From NCBI GenBank assembly GCA_009782405.1, contig WRJC01000011.1, positions 1 to 64,000 of the forward strand: a stretch of DNA of 64,000 nt. The letters are read 5' to 3'. The position numbers and the translations under genes are program-made. Source of the DNA: Oscillospiraceae bacterium. GTDB lineage: Bacteria; Bacillota_A; Clostridia; Oscillospirales; WRJC01. The stretch's first letter is position 1. Every line of letters begins with the position of its first letter. Below the pieces are notes generated by a model. It ran no database searches and was not told the DNA's origin. It saw only the letters and a program-made list of their open reading frames with translations. Positions 34,430 to 43,169 of this stretch are shown piece by piece.

Positions 34430-35647
34430 TTACAAAAGGCCGCTGGTCAACGGGTTTTTGAAAACCCCGTATTCCATATATGAAAAATGCAGGTGGTTGC
34501 CCGTGGACCAACCTGTCGAGCCTACATAGGCTATCACGTCGCCTTTCGACACTCTGGCACCCACTTTTACGTTCAAAGAACTCGCATGGGCATATAGCGT
34601 GGATTTTCCGCCTCCATGGTCGATGACTACATAATTCCCATATGCCCCGCTGTACGTCGCAATTATCACGATCCCGTCGTTTGCCGCCCATATCGGCGAC
34701 CCGTAATTGGCGGGTATGTCTATGCCGTTATGAAATTCCGAACGCCCGGTTATGGGGCTTATCCTCGTTCCGAACCCCGACGAAACGGGATTGGCGTATT
34801 TCGGAGTAACGGGATATTTGAAATTCCCGCCGACATATTTCCGCTCGCTTTGCTGCAAAGCCGTCAATTCTTTCGAAGCCCTGTTTATTTCGGCCAACAA
34901 ATCTGCGCTTTCCTGGTCGAATTTGTCTTGGGCGGCTTGGCTTTTGGCTATGTCGTCGGCCAATTTTTTTATGGTCCTTTCGGCTTCGTCGCGCATCGCC
35001 GCCACTTCCTTCGATTTTTCGGCAAGCGTTTGAATGTATTCGTTTTGCTGGGTTATCATTTCTTCATTGAACTCTTTTTGAGATTCCATGTCCGCTCTGG
35101 ATTGCACGAGGTTGTCTATTACGTTTTTGTTATATTCGGATATATTGGATATTATTTCTATCCTCGACAAAAAATCCGTAAAATCTTCGGAATGCAAAAG
35201 AAGCTCCAAATAATTCACATCGCCTTCCTCATAGGCGAATTTGATCAGTTTCAAAAAAACATCGTAAATTTTCTTGTAATCTTCTTCCGCTTGGATTATA
35301 TCCGATTCTGTCTGTTCTATCGCTTCTTTGAGGAGATCTATGAATTCTTCGGTTTCCCTGATTTCGCCTTCTATGACCGCGATCAATTCGTCGTAATATC
35401 TTTTGGTTCTGGCTGCATCGGCTTGCTTGTTTTTGAGGTTCGCGATTTCATTTTCGATTTTTTTCCTTTCGTTTGCCCCCGCCGCCAAAGAAGCTTTTTT
35501 TTCGTTTATGCGCCGTTGCAGTTCATCCGCAGTAGACACCCCGAAAGCCGGTTTCAAACCTGTCGCGGACAATGCGGAAAACATGATAAAAAAAGCGAGC
35601 AAAAACAAAATTATTTTTTTGATGTCGATTTTTGTCTGTCTAAACAT
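34430..35647 (-). CDS. Coiled-coil M23 murein hydrolase, EnvC/PcsB type
   Basis: A 405-residue secreted or membrane-tethered protein: signal or anchor helix 10-28, a long coiled coil (about 38-268), then a LytM/M23 zinc endopeptidase domain with His306 and Asp310 in HNGID, His354 (YAHASSL) and His387 in NHLHF. The zinc triad is complete, so it should cut peptidoglycan cross-bridges, unlike degenerate EnvC. The hairpin coiled coil with EGDVNYLELLLHSEDFTDFL is the FtsX-interacting type. It sits immediately after ftsX, supporting activation by the FtsEX complex during cell separation. Confidence 0.92.
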   Translation of the reverse strand: MFRQTKIDIKKIILFLLAFFIMFSALSATGLKPAFGVSTADELQRRINEKKASLAAGANERKKIENEIANLKNKQADAARTKRYYDELIAVIEGEIRETEEFIDLLKEAIEQTESDIIQAEEDYKKIYDVFLKLIKFAYEEGDVNYLELLLHSEDFTDFLSRIEIISNISEYNKNVIDNLVQSRADMESQKEFNEEMITQQNEYIQTLAEKSKEVAAMRDEAERTIKKLADDIAKSQAAQDKFDQESADLLAEINRASKELTALQQSERKYVGGNFKYPVTPKYANPVSSGFGTRISPITGRSEFHNGIDIPANYGSPIWAANDGIVIIATYSGAYGNYVVIDHGGGKSTLYAHASSLNVKVGARVSKGDVIAYVGSTGWSTGNHLHFSYMEYGVFKNPLTSGLL

Positions 35648-35663
35648 ACAAAACCCCCCTATC

Positions 35664-36593
35664 TTAAACCTTTAAATATTTTCTCGACGATACCGCGCTC
35701 CCAAAAATCCCGCATGAAACGCCTGTAAGCACGCAAGCCGCCAAAATAACTATATTTATTTCCGAAAACGGTATAAATTCGAGCACTTCCGTCATTTTTT
35801 CGATCGCTGAAATCGCCGCTTCATATATGTACATCTGCGCCGCGAATGCGATCAACGCCGAAAGCAATCCTATTATCACCCCTTCGAGCAAAAACGGGAC
35901 AACGATAAAAAAATTGGTCGCGCCGATGTAGCGCATTATCTCTATTTCGTTTTTTCTCGAATATACCGAAAGCCTGATCGTGTTGAGTATTATGAATATT
36001 GCGACCAAAAACAAAACAAGCGAAAAACCGACCAAAACAAGCATGACGATGTCCTTGAGGTTTTTTATGAGTTCTGACACCTCGACTTGGTTTTTCACGT
36101 TAGGCGTGCCGTCGTTGTTCTTGGCGACGCCCTCCATGGTGCGCAGTTTATAGTCCAACGTATTTACGTCGTTTATGTTCCTGTAGGTTATTTCTATGGA
36201 ATTGGATATGGGATTGTCCATCGTGACATTGGCGAACAATTCGTCATCCTCGAAGGCGTACCCAAACGCCGAATATTTTTCCCCGACTTTTTCCAGGGCT
36301 TCCTCCTTGGATATGAACCTTATGCTTTCGACGTTTTCAAGCCCGGTGATATCGTCTTTTATTTTTTGTATCTGTTCTTCGGATTCATAGGCGGAATCGA
36401 TGAAAAAGACGATTTTATTGAGCGAGTCGAGTTTTTCCAGGTTGATATCGGTGTTGATCATCAAAAGCAGGAAACAACCCGTGAATATAAGACAGAGCGT
36501 CAAAGTGAAAACGGACGTGACGCTTATGACGCTGTTCATGAACAGCCCGTTGAGGCTCTGCCTTATGAAAAACACGATACTGTATTTTTTCAT
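35664..36593 (-). CDS. ftsX: Cell division ABC transporter-like permease FtsX
   Basis: A 309-residue four-helix membrane protein. An N-terminal span (about 22-44) is followed by a roughly 120-residue extracytoplasmic loop (LDSLNKIVFFIDSAYESEEQI) that contacts the hydrolase, then three helices in the FtsX permease core (VGFSLVLFLVAIFIILNTIRLSVYSRKNEIEIMRYIGAT, interrupted). It overlaps ftsE by four bases (ATGA) and is followed by the M23 hydrolase. FtsX passes ATP-driven conformational change from FtsE to the extracellular hydrolase. Confidence 0.94.
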   Translation of the reverse strand: MKKYSIVFFIRQSLNGLFMNSVISVTSVFTLTLCLIFTGCFLLLMINTDINLEKLDSLNKIVFFIDSAYESEEQIQKIKDDITGLENVESIRFISKEEALEKVGEKYSAFGYAFEDDELFANVTMDNPISNSIEITYRNINDVNTLDYKLRTMEGVAKNNDGTPNVKNQVEVSELIKNLKDIVMLVLVGFSLVLFLVAIFIILNTIRLSVYSRKNEIEIMRYIGATNFFIVVPFLLEGVIIGLLSALIAFAAQMYIYEAAISAIEKMTEVLEFIPFSEINIVILAACVLTGVSCGIFGSAVSSRKYLKV

Positions 36594-37270
36594 TTGATTT
36601 CACCCCCGCTCGGGCGGTCATTTATGACCGTTCCGTTTTTTATGGATATGACCCGTTTTTTGAAGCGATCCACAAGCGCTTTTTCGTGGGTCACCACTAT
36701 CACGGTTTTTCCCATTTTATTTATCCGTTCCAGGCTTTCCATTATTTCCAGGCTCATTTTGGGATCGAGGTTCCCTGTGGGTTCGTCGGCGATTATCGTG
36801 TCGGGTTTGTTGACCAGCGCGCGCGCCAGCACGACCCTCTGCTGCTCCCCGCCCGAAAGCTCTTTGGGGTACGATCTGAGTTTGCTTTTCAAGCCGATGG
36901 TATCGAGGATCGCGGGTACCATTTTTTTGATTTTTGAACCCGGTTCGCCCACCACGCGCATCGCAAAAGCTATATTTTCATAGACGGTCATATTGGGGAA
37001 CAGCCTGAAATCCTGAAAAACGTATCCGAGGCTCCGCCTGTAGAAAGGAATCTTCCTTTCGGGCATTCTCGTCAGGTCGTTTCCATCCACTATTATTCTG
37101 CCTTTTGTGGCATCTTCTTCTTTCAAAAGGAGTTTTGTTATCGTTGTTTTGCCCGCACCGGAAGAACCTATGATAAAAACAAATTCCCCGCTTTCTATCG
37201 TGAGATTTATGTTTTTCAAGGCTACAAAACCGTTTGCGAATTCTTTTCTTACATTTTTGAATTCAATCAT
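36590..37270 (-). CDS. ftsE: Cell division ATPase FtsE
   Basis: A 226-residue ABC ATPase partner of FtsX. MIEFKNVRKEF start, Walker A GSSGAGKTT, FQDFRLFPNMTVYENIAFAM (Q-loop and the FtsE-type helical segment), signature LSGGEQQR, Walker B ADEPTGNLDP and VTHE (H-loop) are all intact. Ribosome binding sequence is weak. It is preceded by the CdaR-like regulator gene on the same strand with a 39-base gap and coupled to ftsX. Confidence 0.95.
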   Translation of the reverse strand: MIEFKNVRKEFANGFVALKNINLTIESGEFVFIIGSSGAGKTTITKLLLKEEDATKGRIIVDGNDLTRMPERKIPFYRRSLGYVFQDFRLFPNMTVYENIAFAMRVVGEPGSKIKKMVPAILDTIGLKSKLRSYPKELSGGEQQRVVLARALVNKPDTIIADEPTGNLDPKMSLEIMESLERINKMGKTVIVVTHEKALVDRFKKRVISIKNGTVINDRPSGGEIK

Positions 37271-37309
37271 TATTTTCGCTTCGCTTTTTTTATTATTTTA
37301 TGTTGCGCA

Positions 37310-38428
37310 TCAATACTTGACGGGTTTTGAGGACAGGTATTTATTTACCATAAGCGCCACTTTGAACACGATCGCGTGCTCGAATTCGCGAAGGTCGAGC
37401 CCCGTCAGCTTTTTTATTTTTTCCAATCTGTACACGAGCGTGTTGCGGTGGACGAACAATTTGCGCGAAGTTTCGGAAACGTTCAGGTTGTTTTCGAAAA
37501 AATTATGTATCGTCATCAAAGATTCCCGGTCCAGCGATTCCAAGGTTCCGAATTTGAATACCTCGTCCAAAAAAACTTCGCACAGGGTAGTTGGGAGCTG
37601 GTATATTATCCTGCCTATTCCGAGATTTTTGTAATTTATCACTTCTTTTTCGTTTTCGAAAACCTTGCCCACTTCGAGGGCTATTTGCGCTTCCTTGAAA
37701 GAGCGCGATAAATCTTTCATTTCGGATACGGGGCTGCCTATGCCCACCACCGCTTTGGTGAAAAATTCCGAAATTGCGGTGGAGACGATTTCCTTGGCTA
37801 CTTTTTCCGTTTCTTCGTTTTTGTCGGAATTGGCATTCTCTTGTTTTGTTTCGCGCACGAGCACTATGTCTTTTTCGTCCAGGCTGATTATGAAATCTCG
37901 GGTTTTGTCGGGAAACATGCTCTGCATTATATCGGCCGGATTGATTTCGCGCTTGCTTCCGTATGCGGGAAATTTGACGAGATAGACGATTCGGCCCACG
38001 TTTTCCTGGAAGTTTAGTTCTTTGGCTCTCAAAAAAATGTCACCGGGCAAAATGTTGTCCAAAATCACGTTCTTCATAAAAGACAGCCTGTTGAATTGCT
38101 CGTCGTGCAGATTTTCGAAACTCCCGAAAAACACCGAAATCAGCGAAACTATTTTGGAGGCTTCCGCGCCCTCGCCGGAAATGAACAGGATGTATTCCCC
38201 CCCCGGATCTTCCTCGCGTTCCAGATATTTGTAGGTATATCCGTTTTTTTGATATTCGTCTTTTATGCTGCGGGATTTCATCTCATGGCATATGTATTCT
38301 CTGGACTTGCCCGTTTGCGCACTGTCCGTGCAGGCGATTATGTTCCCGTTTTCGTCGATTATCCCTATTTCCCCGCCGATTATATCTTTGTATTTTTCCA
38401 GCATATCGCTAAACGCTTTGCTCGACAT
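37310..38428 (-). CDS. CdaR/PucR-family transcriptional regulator
   Basis: A 372-residue regulator. Residues 1-100 look like a sugar-diacid-recognition or PAS-like sensor (FSDMLEKYKDIIGGEIGIIDENGNIIACTDS). The middle (about 130-270) is a GGDEF-like domain as in CdaR, including AQIALEVGKVF. Residues 310-365 are the PucR-type helix-turn-helix (ENNLNVSETSRKLFVHRNTLVYRLEKIKKLTGLD). Family members respond to sugar acids or purine signals, but the ligand is not predictable. It begins at ATG 38428 behind GGAGG. Its placement just upstream of ftsEX suggests co-transcription, not specific control of them. Confidence 0.88.
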   Translation of the reverse strand: MSSKAFSDMLEKYKDIIGGEIGIIDENGNIIACTDSAQTGKSREYICHEMKSRSIKDEYQKNGYTYKYLEREEDPGGEYILFISGEGAEASKIVSLISVFFGSFENLHDEQFNRLSFMKNVILDNILPGDIFLRAKELNFQENVGRIVYLVKFPAYGSKREINPADIMQSMFPDKTRDFIISLDEKDIVLVRETKQENANSDKNEETEKVAKEIVSTAISEFFTKAVVGIGSPVSEMKDLSRSFKEAQIALEVGKVFENEKEVINYKNLGIGRIIYQLPTTLCEVFLDEVFKFGTLESLDRESLMTIHNFFENNLNVSETSRKLFVHRNTLVYRLEKIKKLTGLDLREFEHAIVFKVALMVNKYLSSKPVKY

Positions 38429-38459
38429 AAAAAACCTCCAACTGAACCATTTTGTCCGT

Positions 38460-39287
38460 TTATATCATTTTAAGGGTGAAATATATGCCGACGGCCACAC
38501 AATAGACGAGAAGCGCGCATATCATGTAAAAAAAGTAAGAGGCAAAAGAAAGGAAGCTTGCAACCGAAAAAACCGCTATAAAAACCGAAAGTATGAAAAA
38601 TTGGAAATATCTTGAATCTTTTTCGAATATCTTCACATCCAATTCCAAAGGCTCGCTTTTCAGCTGCCCTTTGCCTTTCATGAGCGCCAATGCGAAAACA
38701 AGGGTGAAAACCGCAAAAACCGCCAACAGGGCTTTAAATCCCATTTTTATGTGGACGCCCAAAAGCGGGGACTGCGCAAAATACAGAAGAAAACTTCCCG
38801 CAGCGGCGAAAATCGAGAAACAGAAAAACTCTTTTTGATACAGGTAGTAGATGTAGACGAGCGCCGTGGCAGTGACGGAAAAAGCGGTCAGAAACGGTAT
38901 CCAATCCTGTTGGGTCAAAAAAATCACAAAATCCGAAATGAAAATGAAAATTGCGGCCGCCAATAGGCTTTTGCTGCGTATGATTTTGTCTTTTTCTTCG
39001 ATAATTTGCGTTTTTCTGTAAAAGAAAAACGCCGCAGACCCCACTAGCGCAATCCCCGTGACGAAAAGCCCCGCTGTCGAAATGCTTTTGAGCTTTTCTA
39101 TTTCGCCCCAAGTCAGATTCATGGCGTAAACGAAAAAACCGACCGCGCAGACGGCGCCCCCGAAAAGGATCATCAGCCTGTATGTTATTATTTCGATTCG
39201 CCTTTCGGTATGTTTTTTACTTTTTTCGGTATTTATATCTTTGAATGTTTTGTTCGTTTTTTTCGCTTTTTTCAAAAATTTATCCAC
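38460..39287 (-). CDS. Polytopic membrane protein of unknown function
   Basis: A 275-residue protein with a basic N-terminal cytoplasmic tail (MDKFLKKAKKTNKTFK) and about eight hydrophobic helices between residues 35 and 275. The start is a GTG at 39287 without a strong ribosome site. It is the first gene after the promoter at 39319-39347 and precedes the CdaR-like gene by 31 bases, so it leads the long envelope operon. No family motif recognised. Confidence 0.65.
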   Translation of the reverse strand: MDKFLKKAKKTNKTFKDINTEKSKKHTERRIEIITYRLMILFGGAVCAVGFFVYAMNLTWGEIEKLKSISTAGLFVTGIALVGSAAFFFYRKTQIIEEKDKIIRSKSLLAAAIFIFISDFVIFLTQQDWIPFLTAFSVTATALVYIYYLYQKEFFCFSIFAAAGSFLLYFAQSPLLGVHIKMGFKALLAVFAVFTLVFALALMKGKGQLKSEPLELDVKIFEKDSRYFQFFILSVFIAVFSVASFLSFASYFFYMICALLVYCVAVGIYFTLKMI

Positions 39288-39318
39288 CCCGTTGATTTGA
39301 TTATCGGTACAAGTATCA

Positions 39319-39347
39319 ATTATATCACACTATTTTGGTTTTGTCAA
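39319..39347 (-). promoter_or_regulatory. Sigma-A promoter for the ftsEX-lysS operon
   Basis: Minus-strand TTGACA (39347-39342), 17-base spacer, TATAAT (39324-39319): both perfect. It is the only strong promoter I see ahead of the leftward run that ends at 30160. Confidence 0.82.
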
Positions 39348-39376
39348 ATTTATTTTTCGCGCGCGCCGGCAAATTG

Positions 39377-39405
39377 TTGATTATTTTGGAATTTTGTGTT
39401 ATCAT
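39377..39405 (+). promoter_or_regulatory. Promoter for the lipoprotein gene
   Basis: TTGATT (39377-39382), 17-base spacer, TATCAT (39400-39405); about 72 bases before the ATG at 39478. Confidence 0.55.
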
Positions 39406-39477
39406 TTACGTGCAGCCTTGCATATGTCATGTTAGTCTATGCCAATCACTATAAATTTTACGTTAAGGGGAATATTT

Positions 39478-39960
39478 ATGAAACCAAAAAAAATCACGAT
39501 GAATTTCGCGGCTCTTTTGGCTGCTGTTTTTGTTCTCGCCGCTTTTGCCGGCTGCAAAAAAGGGGACAAATCGGCAAATTTGTTCAAAGAAGGCGAATTG
39601 GGGGATTTTTGGGATTTGCAGCCCGACGACGCGGAGATCGTCCCCGCGCCGCAGGGAGCAGGCGAAAATGAAGGCGACGAAGTGATAACCGACGACGAAT
39701 CGCTGAACATGGATTCTGTCAGGAAGCTCGCCCACAGGCAGATTTCGCCTTTCGAATTCATGGAAAATTATCCGGGGACGGTGAGAGGCGAAAATCCGCG
39801 CGTTTATTTGAACGCCCTGCCAAACGATTACGTCATCCGCATCGAATATGAAGGGGAAAACATCATCCTCGCGAGCTTGGACGACCACAGGCTCGGAATG
39901 TCGCTTGATTTGCTCGGGGACAAAAGTTTGGATATGTTTCTTTTGGAAAGGGAACCTTGA
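39478..39960 (+). CDS. Small lipoprotein of unknown function
   Basis: A 160-residue protein with a lipoprotein signal peptide (basic MKPKKITMNF, hydrophobic core, lipobox FAGC with Cys26). After it come an acidic, low-complexity linker (about 35-75) and a small folded region with NYPGTVRGENPRVYLNALPNDYVIRI, EGENIILASLDDHRLGMSL. ATG 39478 has AAGGGG seven bases upstream. It is monocistronic and convergent with the aldo/keto reductase gene (stop codons two bases apart). No family recognised. Confidence 0.72.
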   Translation: MKPKKITMNFAALLAAVFVLAAFAGCKKGDKSANLFKEGELGDFWDLQPDDAEIVPAPQGAGENEGDEVITDDESLNMDSVRKLAHRQISPFEFMENYPGTVRGENPRVYLNALPNDYVIRIEYEGENIILASLDDHRLGMSLDLLGDKSLDMFLLEREP

Positions 39961-39961
39961 A

Positions 39962-41110
39962 TTACAGCGCCGCGAATATGGCGTCGATCTCTTTCAGTTT
40001 TTCGATTATTTTTATATGCTGCGGGCACTTCGCCTCGCAGTTTCCGCATTCCGCGCATTTTGAAACGGGTTCGGATATCAAATTTCCGTGCCAGTCCTTA
40101 TGGCCGCGGGTAACTTGGCTGTACATATTTTTTCCGAGGGCGGTCATTCCGTAAACGTTGTGGTGCGTGAAGGCGTTGAATATATGGGGGATGTTGATCC
40201 CCTGCGGGCAAGGCTTGCAGTAATCGCAGCCAGTGCAGTACAGATCCGAGAATTTTTTGAGATCGGCCATGAGCTGTCCGGCTTTTTCGAAATCTGCGGC
40301 GTTCATCGGCACTTCCATTTCGCCCACTTTCAAGTTCTGTTCGAGCATTGGCATCGAACCCATCCCCGAAAGCGCGCATGAGACGTTTGGGTTGCCGAGC
40401 ACGAACCTGATGGCGAGTTCGACGGTTTCGGGATTCTTTTCGCCCAGCAGCTTGTCCGCCAAACTCGAAGGCGCGGCGAGGCGCCCCCCGGCTACCGGGC
40501 CCATGACCACCGTCCCGATTCCGGCTTCCGCCAGATATGCGATGGCTTCTTCGTTTGAGCGATCAAGCAAATTGTATTGCAGCAGAACGGACGAAAATAT
40601 TTCGCCCTGTTCGATTATGTGGCGCATATCCTTGGAATCGCCGTGAAAGGAGAAAGACATATGTTTGATCAATTTTTCATCTATGGCTTTCCGCGCCTCA
40701 TCCATCAATTTCATCGGTTTTATCTGGCCGTCCATCGCTTCTTTGTTTATGCCGTGGAAATGATAAAAATCGATGTACGGGGTATCCATGCTGCGTAATT
40801 GTTTTTCGAGCACTTTCCTAAAATCGCCTGTTTCTTTGACCAAATGCAGCGGCTGTTTTGTGGCGAGCATGACATTGCCGCGCACGGATTTCAGGGCTTT
40901 GCCCGAAACGGGCTGGCTCTGCTCATTGCAATAGCCGTAAGCCGTGTCAAAATAGTTTACGCCTTGTTCGTATGCGCGGCGGAGCATGGGTATGGCTTTT
41001 TCCTCGTCCACGAGTTTTTTGCCGTCTTTTTCAATTTCGGGCAGCCTCATGCAGCCAAAGCCGAGCGCAGAAATCATTTTTCCGGTTTTTCCGAATTTGC
41101 GGTATTGCAT
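39962..41110 (-). CDS. Aldo/keto reductase with C-terminal 2x[4Fe-4S] domain
   Basis: A 382-residue oxidoreductase. The N-terminal AKR barrel (about 1-280) contains ALGFGCMRLP, the catalytic FDTAYGY (Asp55, Tyr60), ATKQP (Lys85) and FYHFHG (His). The C-terminal about 90 residues carry two ferredoxin-type clusters (CTGCDYCKPC and CAECGNCEAKC), defining the iron-sulfur AKR group common in anaerobes, in which the clusters probably feed or take electrons from the barrel. The start ATG 41110 follows GAGGAGG. A perfect palindrome at 41165-41192 overlaps its promoter region, so it is likely repressed by an unlinked regulator. Its substrate is unknown. Confidence 0.92.
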   Translation of the reverse strand: MQYRKFGKTGKMISALGFGCMRLPEIEKDGKKLVDEEKAIPMLRRAYEQGVNYFDTAYGYCNEQSQPVSGKALKSVRGNVMLATKQPLHLVKETGDFRKVLEKQLRSMDTPYIDFYHFHGINKEAMDGQIKPMKLMDEARKAIDEKLIKHMSFSFHGDSKDMRHIIEQGEIFSSVLLQYNLLDRSNEEAIAYLAEAGIGTVVMGPVAGGRLAAPSSLADKLLGEKNPETVELAIRFVLGNPNVSCALSGMGSMPMLEQNLKVGEMEVPMNAADFEKAGQLMADLKKFSDLYCTGCDYCKPCPQGINIPHIFNAFTHHNVYGMTALGKNMYSQVTRGHKDWHGNLISEPVSKCAECGNCEAKCPQHIKIIEKLKEIDAIFAAL

Positions 41111-41164
41111 AAAAAATTACCTCCTCATTATGGTGCGCAATCAATATTTACTATCAAAAAATAT

Positions 41165-41192
41165 AGTTTACAAATGGACGGATTTGTAAACT
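41165..41192. promoter_or_regulatory. Perfect 11-base inverted repeat upstream of the Fe-S aldo/keto reductase gene
   Basis: AGTTTACAAAT - 6 bases - ATTTGTAAACT. Each arm is perfect. On the minus strand it overlaps a TTTACA -35-like hexamer, with TATATT just downstream (spacing about 19). The geometry fits a repressor operator. The same arm is not seen elsewhere in the window. Confidence 0.65.
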
Positions 41193-41257
41193 GTATTTAG
41201 ATTTTTTTATCCTTTTTGTCTCGTTTGTCCCGGAAAATCGCCGATCGAGCCGAAAAT

Positions 41258-41563
41258 TTAAATTTCTTCGTTTTCCTCGGCTTCTTCGCTTTCGGCATTC
41301 TTTTGGGTTTCGAGCGCCGCATGGTAGCTGGCGAGTATGGCGGATTCGATTTTGAGCCTGAACTCGCTGTTTATGGGGTGCACTATGTCCTTGTAAGTGC
41401 CGTCGGCGTTTTTCCTGCTGGGCATTATCAAAAACAATTTGTCTTTCGCGTAAATTATTTTCACGTCATGCACCGCGAGCTCGTTGTCGAAAGTGACCGA
41501 AACGATAGCCTTCAAAGGCCCCTCGTCAAATGTTTTGCGAATTTTTATATCCGAAATTTCCAT
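41258..41563 (-). CDS. spoVG: Septation/virulence regulator SpoVG
   Basis: A 101-residue small RNA/DNA-binding regulator. The family core is intact: MEISDIKIRKTFDEGPLKAIVSVTFDNELAVHDVKII, spaced over the first 37 residues, PSRKNADGTYKDIVHPI and NSEFRLKIESAILASY. The C-terminus is a short acidic tail. SpoVG modulates cell division, envelope and stress genes in Firmicutes; it is not proof of sporulation. AGGAGG precedes the ATG. It lies between the aldo/keto reductase gene and the divergent murC, with its own promoter at 41624-41652. Confidence 0.95.
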   Translation of the reverse strand: MEISDIKIRKTFDEGPLKAIVSVTFDNELAVHDVKIIYAKDKLFLIMPSRKNADGTYKDIVHPINSEFRLKIESAILASYHAALETQKNAESEEAEENEEI

Positions 41564-41623
41564 TTCAAAATCCTCCTGTTACAATGTAAATGGTGTAAAT
41601 GATTTAATTTTTTGATATTATGC

Positions 41624-41652
41624 AATATATTACACCAAAAAAATGTTGTAAA
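41624..41652 (-). promoter_or_regulatory. Promoter for spoVG
   Basis: Minus-strand TTTACA (41652-41647), 17-base spacer, TATATT (41629-41624). A leader of about 55 bases with two CATTTACA-like repeats separates it from the AGGAGG. Confidence 0.55.
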
Positions 41653-41704
41653 GATTAAAATATAATTAATTTACCGTTAAAATTTAAAAAAATAAAAAAA
41701 TTTG

Positions 41705-41733
41705 TTTACATAAATCTATTTTTGTCGTATAAT
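41705..41733 (+). promoter_or_regulatory. Promoter for murC
   Basis: TTTACA (41705-41710), 17-base spacer, TATAAT (41728-41733), 36 bases before the murC ATG. Confidence 0.68.
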
Positions 41734-41768
41734 AAAAAAAACGGAAAATTTTTCGAAAGGATAAACAA

Positions 41769-43139
41769 ATGCAAAACTTGATAAACCTATCCGATACCGC
41801 AGGCAAAAAAATATTTTTTTCGGGCATAGGAGGAATCAGCATGTCGGCGATCGCCGCCGCCTTGAAACAAAAAGGTTACGAAGTGTGCGGTTCCGACATA
41901 ATAGAAAAAGACGAGTTGCAAAAACTCAGGGTTTCGGGCATCGAAATATTCGTCCCGCACAAAGGCGAAAACGTCGAAGGGTGCGGGTTGGTGGTTTACA
42001 ACGCCAGGATAAAAAAGGACAATCCCGAAATGGTCAGGGCAAAAGAATTGAAAATACCGATTATAAAACGTTCCCAAATGCTCGGGGCCCTCATGGGCGG
42101 ATATGAAACGTCCATCGGGATTTCGGGCACCCACGGAAAATCGACGGTCACTTCGATGACAAGCGAGATATTCATGCAGGCGAAAACAGAACCGACATTT
42201 TTTATAGGGGCAGTGTACCCCCCCGTTAATTCGGCTTATCAAACCGGAAAAGACGATTACTTCATACTCGAAGCGGACGAATTTTACGATAGTTTTTTGG
42301 ATTTTTACCCGAATATTTCGGTCATATTGAACATTGAAATGGATCACCCCGATTATTTTCGTGATTTGGGCGCCATGATTTGTTCATACGAAAAATTTTT
42401 GGGCAATACTTCCGATTGCGCCATCATAAACGGCGACGACGAAAACGCCCGGAAAGCCGCGAACGATTTCAAAGGGGAAATACTCTCATATTCCCTGAAA
42501 AATCCTGCCGCCGAAATATTTGCCGGAAACATATCTTATCCCGACGGTTTCCCCGAATTCGACATATTTGCGAAAGGCGCAAAATACGCCCGTATAAAGC
42601 TCTCCGTCCCGGGGGAATTCAACATATACAACGCCGCCGCCGCCGCAAGCGTGGCGTACAAATGCCAAATAAGGGGCGAATGCGTGGAAGCGGGGCTGAA
42701 CGCATTCAAAGGGGCGGGGAGGCGTTTTGAATACAAAGGGATATTGAACGGCGCCAAAGTTTACGACGATTACGCCCACCACCCAACCGAAGTTAAAAAG
42801 GCGATAACGGAAATGCAAAAAATCGCAAATGGGAAAAACGGGCGTTTGTGGTACATATTCCAGCCGCACACATATTCGAGGACGGCCGAGCTTATGGATG
42901 ATTTGTGCGAGGCTTTGTCCAAAGCCGAAAAATTGGTTTTGGCCGAAATATTTTCCGCCACCGAAGAAAACATGTACGGAATAACGTCAAAGGACGTAGC
43001 GGCAAAAGTGCCCGGCTGCTTGTTTCTTGAAACATTCGGGGAAATCGCCGATTTTCTCAAAGAATCCGTCCAAGAAAACGATTTGGTGCTCGTGACTGGG
43101 GCAGGGGACATAAATAACCTCACGAAACTTCTGGTATAA
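41769..43139 (+). CDS. murC: UDP-N-acetylmuramate--L-alanine ligase
   Basis: Adds L-Ala to UDP-MurNAc, the first amino acid of the peptidoglycan stem, using ATP in the cytoplasm. The 456-residue protein has the Rossmann-like N-terminal domain (FSGIGGISMSAIA), the P-loop ISGTHGKST near residue 117, the DEFYDSFL and HPDYF metal/ATP segments, GRRFEYKG, and the C-terminal DDYAHHPTEV. Length and motif order are normal. It starts at ATG 41769 with GAAAGG upstream and precedes a DUF2284 gene in the same direction. murB and murA are 8-20 kb away on the other strand. Confidence 0.95.
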   Translation: MQNLINLSDTAGKKIFFSGIGGISMSAIAAALKQKGYEVCGSDIIEKDELQKLRVSGIEIFVPHKGENVEGCGLVVYNARIKKDNPEMVRAKELKIPIIKRSQMLGALMGGYETSIGISGTHGKSTVTSMTSEIFMQAKTEPTFFIGAVYPPVNSAYQTGKDDYFILEADEFYDSFLDFYPNISVILNIEMDHPDYFRDLGAMICSYEKFLGNTSDCAIINGDDENARKAANDFKGEILSYSLKNPAAEIFAGNISYPDGFPEFDIFAKGAKYARIKLSVPGEFNIYNAAAAASVAYKCQIRGECVEAGLNAFKGAGRRFEYKGILNGAKVYDDYAHHPTEVKKAITEMQKIANGKNGRLWYIFQPHTYSRTAELMDDLCEALSKAEKLVLAEIFSATEENMYGITSKDVAAKVPGCLFLETFGEIADFLKESVQENDLVLVTGAGDINNLTKLLV

Positions 43140-43169
43140 ATCAACTCATAAAAAAAAGGGGATTGCACG

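Noticed and set aside
34616..35728. Long open frame antisense to the M23 hydrolase gene (370 codons)
   Set aside because: Mirror of a coiled-coil coding region; translation is Phe/Tyr-rich nonsense without family motifs.
41258..41563. SpoVG and WhiA as proof of endospore formation
   Set aside because: Both occur in many non-sporulating Firmicutes; no spo-specific structural gene is in the window.
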